A stretch of DNA of 64,000 nt from Strigamia acuminata (taxonomy: Eukaryota; Arthropoda; Chilopoda; Geophilomorpha; Linotaeniidae): assembly GCA_949358305.1 (NCBI GenBank), contig OX442315.1, positions 21,292,427 to 21,356,426 of the forward strand, given 5' to 3'. The translations under genes and the position numbers were made by a program. Below are positions 58,822 to 64,000 of the stretch, piece after piece. The number at the start of each line of letters is the position of its first letter. Within the stretch, counting starts at the first letter, position 1. Under the pieces are notes generated by a model. That model searched no databases. It was not told where the DNA came from and saw nothing but the letters and a program-made list of their open reading frames with translations.

Positions 58822-61800
58822 CAAATATTTTTATCCCTGTCGTTTTGTTATCTTCCCTCCACAGTTCCCGAATAATTTTGTTTTGTTTTGTAGTTATTGT
58901 TTTTAATGACTTTAGTTCCGTAAAATAAATACCATATTTTTTTTTAAATTTGATGGAAATATTTTCGTTTTCTTTTCACACCTTGCACAGGACTGTGAAG
59001 AGACACACATAATAACATAAGTACATAAAGGGTTTATCTACTTCTCTCAAGTGTCCTTGATGCACAGTGCTGTTAAACCGTTGCTTGTAGCTCGTGTGAC
59101 CATTGCGAACGAGAAAAATTGATAAAACTTGTACCTGGTTTAATTACAGCTTGAATTTTCGAATTAAATGATTGTTTGTTTGTAGCTGAGAATTTGCTTT
59201 TCAGTAAGCAGCATCTGCAGTAATGTGCTTACCCTTTGATCTCTTTAACCCAATGAATGTACACTGCACTCACCTTTCTTTATTAGGTCGATAATCATTT
59301 GAGTTGCTCGTAATTAATTATTTTTTTAAAGCAAGTTTCTAATGAGCGTCAGGCATATTCATTTAGTCATTTTAACGAGAGTGGAAAACATTTAGACGGG
59401 TGCAAATTGCTTTTCTAACACGTAAAACAAAGGATCTGCCTACGCAGAAAATAATAAAATGTTTCATATTCTTTTAATTGACTTTTGTTCTGTTACTATA
59501 GTAACAAAACGTGTTTTGGCAGTTAAATCTATACGAATTTGATTATATTTATTTCATTGTTAACTGATGAAACTGTCAAAACAAATCGGATAGTGGTCAG
59601 TTTTGTTAATTTATTTTATACGTGTCTATAAAATGTGGGTGAATTTATAATTGTCCTAATTGAGCATGTTGGAGCTTGTTTTATATACAGAATAGGTCAA
59701 GATGTACATACACAACTTGTGTAGCAGATGGCACTACGCCACTTAGAATTACAGAGCCACTCGTTGTTAAAGTGCAGAGAAGCTTAACTTGGGTCTTTAG
59801 CTGAAATTGCTAAGAGAAAATAGTGAAGACTGAAGAGAAGAAGACCTAATATTTTTTATAAACAAATGTAATTTCTACAAAGTAAATGAAAACAAGACAA
59901 GAATTTGCCTCTTTAAGGTGGAAAGCTTTTCCTACTAAAGAAACAAAGTGGATGCAGACAATTATCCACATTAGCCATGTTTATTTTTGTTAAATAAAGA
60001 AGAAAAGGAATTAACAGCATTGTAACACAACAAGAGAATAATAAAAAAAAAATCAAAAGAAACCGTGTACGACTTTGAGGCCATGTTTTTGTAGACCTGA
60101 AAGGAAACAATGTTTTTTGAGTCCCAAAAGGGAAGAAAAGTGACTCAAATTTATATCTTTTGGACATTTTTTTTTTTTTTACCAAAAATGCATTGTAAGC
60201 TCCTAATGGAAATGAGCAATTCATTAAATTTTAAAGAAATGTTTTTGCGTTTCACCGATAGATGGCAGACAGTGACAGCACCATTTCATGATGGATCAAT
60301 GTGGGTTGCAGTATAATTCTTGCTCCTCATCATAAAAATGGATAAAATACGAAATATCTTTGTCAACATAATTCAGATTAAAATTTTATTTACAGATCTC
60401 GTTGCTTTTACACGTTAGCTACATGAATTGGTTATTAGGAGATCTATTCTGAAAATATGATTAAAAGAATCTTAATTGAAAACCCCAAATTATACATTTT
60501 CAAAAACTCCTGAAATTCACATTGTGGTAAAAGTTAAACTGTATAAACTACGTATATTTGAAAACCAGAAAAAACCAAATAAAAGCGTGCATTTTGTGGC
60601 TGCAGGCATCTATTATTGGGAAACGACTATCCTTACACGGATTTCTGGAATGCAGTATACGAAACCCTCTTTCATACAAAAATTTTAAAAATGTTTGATT
60701 ACAACCCAAAATCGTATGGTATCTTAAGTTTTATTTGCATCACAAAAATAATTGTCTCTTCAGGATAGGAAACCGAATAAACATTTTACATTATTCACTA
60801 TATCATAATTATTAATAACCTGAGGAGAAAAGAAATGAAATTTTATTTTATTTTTCTTTTTGCTTCATTTTGTCAAAAATTCCAATCTGATCAAGCCAGG
60901 CAAATATGTTCGCCAGGCGAAAACATGCAGAATATTTTCTCATTATCAACTTCTCGAATGACCTAATCAATTTTTCTATCAACAGTTTGCTTCAGCTACA
61001 ATAATAACATGCACATGATCTAAGGAGTAAATTTTCCTATACACCAGGTTACCAGATTTGTTGCCAAATGGAGAAAGAATAATCAAATATGATATAGTGA
61101 TGAGAAAAATTGTGCTTTTTTGATTTTAACACTTCAAGACTATAAAATTAAAATATACAATATTATCATCGGTATTATTAAATACTTTTTTCAGTTTTTA
61201 CACGTTATTTATATCTTGAAAAAATTACAAAATGTATAAAATTAAATTGCTGAAGGATCACATATTTATAATATAATAATTATTAATTAATTATTTTCTT
61301 TTTTTTCTTTTTAAAAATGATAAAAGTAAAATGGGTCACACTATATAAGATGGATTGAATGTCTGGTAATCCTAGTCACATGTAGACGTTTTATTCGAAA
61401 TGAAAATGTGACAGACATTTGATATACAAGGTTGCAATCTCAATCTCTGGCCTCGATTCCTCTTCCGACCTTTGCACCTGGATATGGTTTTTTTTTCAAC
61501 TTTTTCAAATTACGTCACTCATTTGGCTTAGCAATTATGGATTTTTTTGTCATAAAGGGAGAAAATTTCAAGTCACGTAACTTTGTACACAAAGGAAGGT
61601 TACACCAAATGAGGTTTTTACTTTCTTAATCACTTGAGGTTTGAAAGGTCGCTGCAAAAGCTCACACTTAGCGTAGACACGAATTCCATTTAGGCCGCAG
61701 GTGCGCCACAAAATTGGTGAATTGGCGGGGAAAAGGTGGACAGGTGCGAGCCCACAAAACCACCCATCACGAAATGACACGAGAAACAACAAAACGAAAA

Positions 61801-63554
61801 GAAATAAACAAAAGTAACCAACAATTAAACATGTACTTGTACCACACTACACCAAGCGGGGATGGGTGGGTGAGGGGATCGGAAGAGAGCCGCAATTTGA
61901 CCTGTCCAGGTGATAAAGATATTTCAATTTCATTTCACAACATTCCCCTCACTCGTTTGACAAAAAAGTCGGAAGTCGGAAATGAGATGACCGTTGATTT
62001 GACCACTTTCTCGAGAGAAAAAGATGCATGAAACACAGATTAATTAAAATTGTGCTGAAATTTGCAAAATATGTTAGGCCTACGTGTGGTTAAATGAATT
62101 TTTTTTCTTTTTTACATTTTTTTTTCCGTCTGGAATTAGAATGAACAACAAGTGGTGTCTCGTGTACACACATCAACAAACAAATAAATCCCAACTTTAT
62201 AATTCGGGGATAATATATATAGTAAAATTATAACACACCTGGCTATCGAAAATTCAAATAAAAATAAAGGAAATTTGACATTCTTTTTATTTTATTTTTT
62301 TTTTTAAATATTTTTAACGAGATCACGTATTTTTCCTGAAAACTGTTTTGAAGCTATAAATTTATTTAACTTTTTTTTTCTGTTTTTTTTTTTGTTAATG
62401 GTTACTTTCTTCATTTTTTTATGAAAAACAACCACTAATCTGATTCTAACTAATCCAAATGATTCCATCTACAAATGATAGTTTTCAATTTTGGGTCAGC
62501 TAATTTATAAAACCCACGATTGAAAGCATCCAACTGTCAGTTATTGATAGCTGCACCGAATTAAGTGACACCTGAACATTCATCTCAACTGAAAAAATGT
62601 TTTCAATTGTATTCACCGTATATGGATGGAATCAACTACTTTTATATGATTATATAGTACATGTTTAATATTTATTAATCGATAATTGTAATTATTTAAT
62701 CCTCTCTATATATATTTATATATGCATTATATATAACTATTTTTATTTTTTTCCCCTCTAAAACTAGGCCTACTGCCTTTTCAGTCCCTCTCTACAAATA
62801 CAAATTTTCTTAACTTTATTTGTTCCAGTTTAATATTTCTGGAGGTACCAAAAGATATCACAAGTTAAACTGAAGGGGTTGGGGGCACCCTGCAACTTCA
62901 ATAAACTATTGTCCAATGACTAGTCAACCACACTTCAACACATTCCACAAAAAACAACATATAGATTGGGAGTTGAGTCGAGGAGAGAAACAAAGGGAAA
63001 TGAGAGAAGTCAGGGAAGGGGGGAATGGTGCAGCAAGCAAAGGATTAAGACAGAGGCAGGCCCCTGAGTGTAGCGTTTGAATTATGAAAAAGGAGGAATG
63101 TAAAATACATTTAAGTGAGGGTAAAGGCGGGTGGTGGTTTGTGGTAAAAAAATGATTTAAGAAGTTGCAATCAAGGCCCCTAAGGAGGAATTTTTCTTTC
63201 TAATTGACATTGAATTAATGGACACAGATTCAAGATTAGACTTGCAATTATTAAGAGAAGAGTATTAGTAGTAGAATTAGAGTAGAAGAATGTCAAAAGG
63301 GGGGAACTTGATGATGACGATCGCCAGATTTGTCGTTGGAGATCTTCAACATCTCGTTATGGTAAAGGAGAGGCGGAAATGACGTCCTGGAATTCGTGTG
63401 ATTCAAAAAATCGTCATCTTGAAACTGCTATGAATACTTTTTTCTTGTTCTTATTTTTTTTTTATTATTATATTATATTTTTTTTTAGATCTATTTTAAT
63501 TTAATTTAATTTAATTTAATTTGCATAGCAACTCCTAGATGTTGCAATTGCACT
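58822..63554. other. 4.7 kb without supportable coding exons; possible complexin 3' UTR
   Basis: Low-complexity, AT- and T-rich sequence with many AATAAA words on both strands. It lies directly downstream of the complexin stop on the minus strand, and complexin 3' UTRs are long in some insects. The longest plus-strand frame (61714-62031) has no signal, homology or splice support. No terminal repeats, tRNA or rRNA were seen. Confidence 0.45.
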
Positions 63555-63937
63555 TCACTGCATCGAACATTTGCCTTCGATTTGTTGTTTGAGTTCGTTC
63601 ACTTGCGTTTCCAACGTGTTCTTCAATTCTGGAATAACAAAAGATTGCGATAGCAAATGGCAAATAACTTAGCGACTCGTGTTCACTGGCAGCAAACGTA
63701 AAGCAGCTGAAGCGCAAAGTTGAGGAAGATTGGTGTGTTCTCCGCTTTACTTTACACGTCTACTGTGAACACAGAATGAGCCCAGCTTTATACTGAACTT
63801 GTAAATTCGTCCTGATCCTCTTCTTCGGCTTCTTTCGCTAACTCTTCCGGCGTTTTCTTTCTCCGGTTTAAGCTCCCAGGAGCATCATCTTCTTGTGGCT
63901 GCTGCTCTTGAAGTTCTTCTTTTTTTTGAATTCCGTA
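63555..63937 (-). CDS. cpx: Complexin, last two coding exons (5' part beyond the window)
   Basis: Minus-strand exon 63937-63799 begins YGIQKKEE, the end of the SNARE-binding central helix (family: KYGIKKKEE). It runs through GSLNRRKKTPEELAKEAEEE to DEFT. It splices in phase 1 to 63628-63555, which encodes LKNTLETQVNELKQQIEGKC followed by SMQ and a stop. The end CSMQ is a CAAX box for farnesylation, like the CVMQ end of fly complexin. Complexin binds assembled SNARE complexes at synapses, clamping spontaneous release and promoting evoked release; the prenylated C terminus targets it to membranes. If the last intron is kept, the frame ends after SSV at 63788, removing the CAAX box. Upstream exons lie past 64000. 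Confidence 0.9.
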
Positions 63938-64000
63938 CTGTCAAAGAAGCAAAATAGAAGACAAAACATTAAATTAATTACGCAGTAAATAACAGTCATC

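Noticed and set aside
61714-62031. 105-codon plus-strand frame
   Set aside because: Composition and lack of homology suggest chance; the region may be complexin 3' UTR on the other strand.

Overview
The window is AT-rich nuclear DNA of an invertebrate, most probably an arthropod. The evidence is short GT-AG introns, single-copy metazoan genes, a complexin ending in an insect-type CAAX tail, and a tandem family of small secreted six-cysteine proteins that resemble odorant-binding proteins (OBP-like). The OBP-like genes would fit a myriapod, chelicerate or basal hexapod, but the lineage cannot be fixed from the sequence alone.

Left part (1-10.1 kb) holds housekeeping genes. NDOR1 (diflavin reductase of cytosolic Fe-S cluster assembly) runs on the plus strand. 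SMIM8 (small mitochondrial-type membrane protein) is convergent on the minus strand. A 17-exon NSD-type H3K36 methyltransferase (PWWP, HMG-like, PHD fingers, PWWP, AWS-SET-post-SET, PHD) runs on the plus strand. One NSD intron carries a piggyBac-like MITE nested inside a second inverted-repeat element.

Middle part (11.4-54.8 kb) is a gene-family cluster. It begins with six small OBP-like genes (five plus, one minus) of 130-134 aa, each of eight mini-exons, all introns phase 0, with one conserved cysteine per exon. Two larger relatives follow (24.0 and 25.4 kb). Next come four 'R' genes (28.3, 36.5, 38.3, 46.2 kb). Each encodes a signal peptide, a conserved propeptide ending in a furin-like site and a long tandem-repeat region. 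In three of the four this is followed, through the same exon architecture, by an OBP-like six-cysteine tail. The second copy is frameshifted and has lost the tail. The cluster ends with another OBP-like gene (53.4 kb). Pseudogene fragments between R copies show that a block 'H-type gene, R gene, J-type gene' was duplicated. R copies have also exchanged halves, and MITEs, a small LTR element and a solo-LTR-like sequence sit in their introns and spacers.

Right part (55-64 kb) returns to ordinary genes. There is a galaxin-like di-cysteine-repeat secreted protein, a CCDC172-like coiled-coil protein, and on the minus strand the last two coding exons of complexin, which can end either with a farnesylation box or, if the last intron is retained, with a short alternative tail. 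The 4.7 kb between CCDC172-like and complexin has no supportable gene and may be complexin 3' UTR.

The most interesting material is the R family: an apparently new class of secreted repeat proteins built on an OBP-like chassis and changing quickly by repeat turnover and gene conversion.
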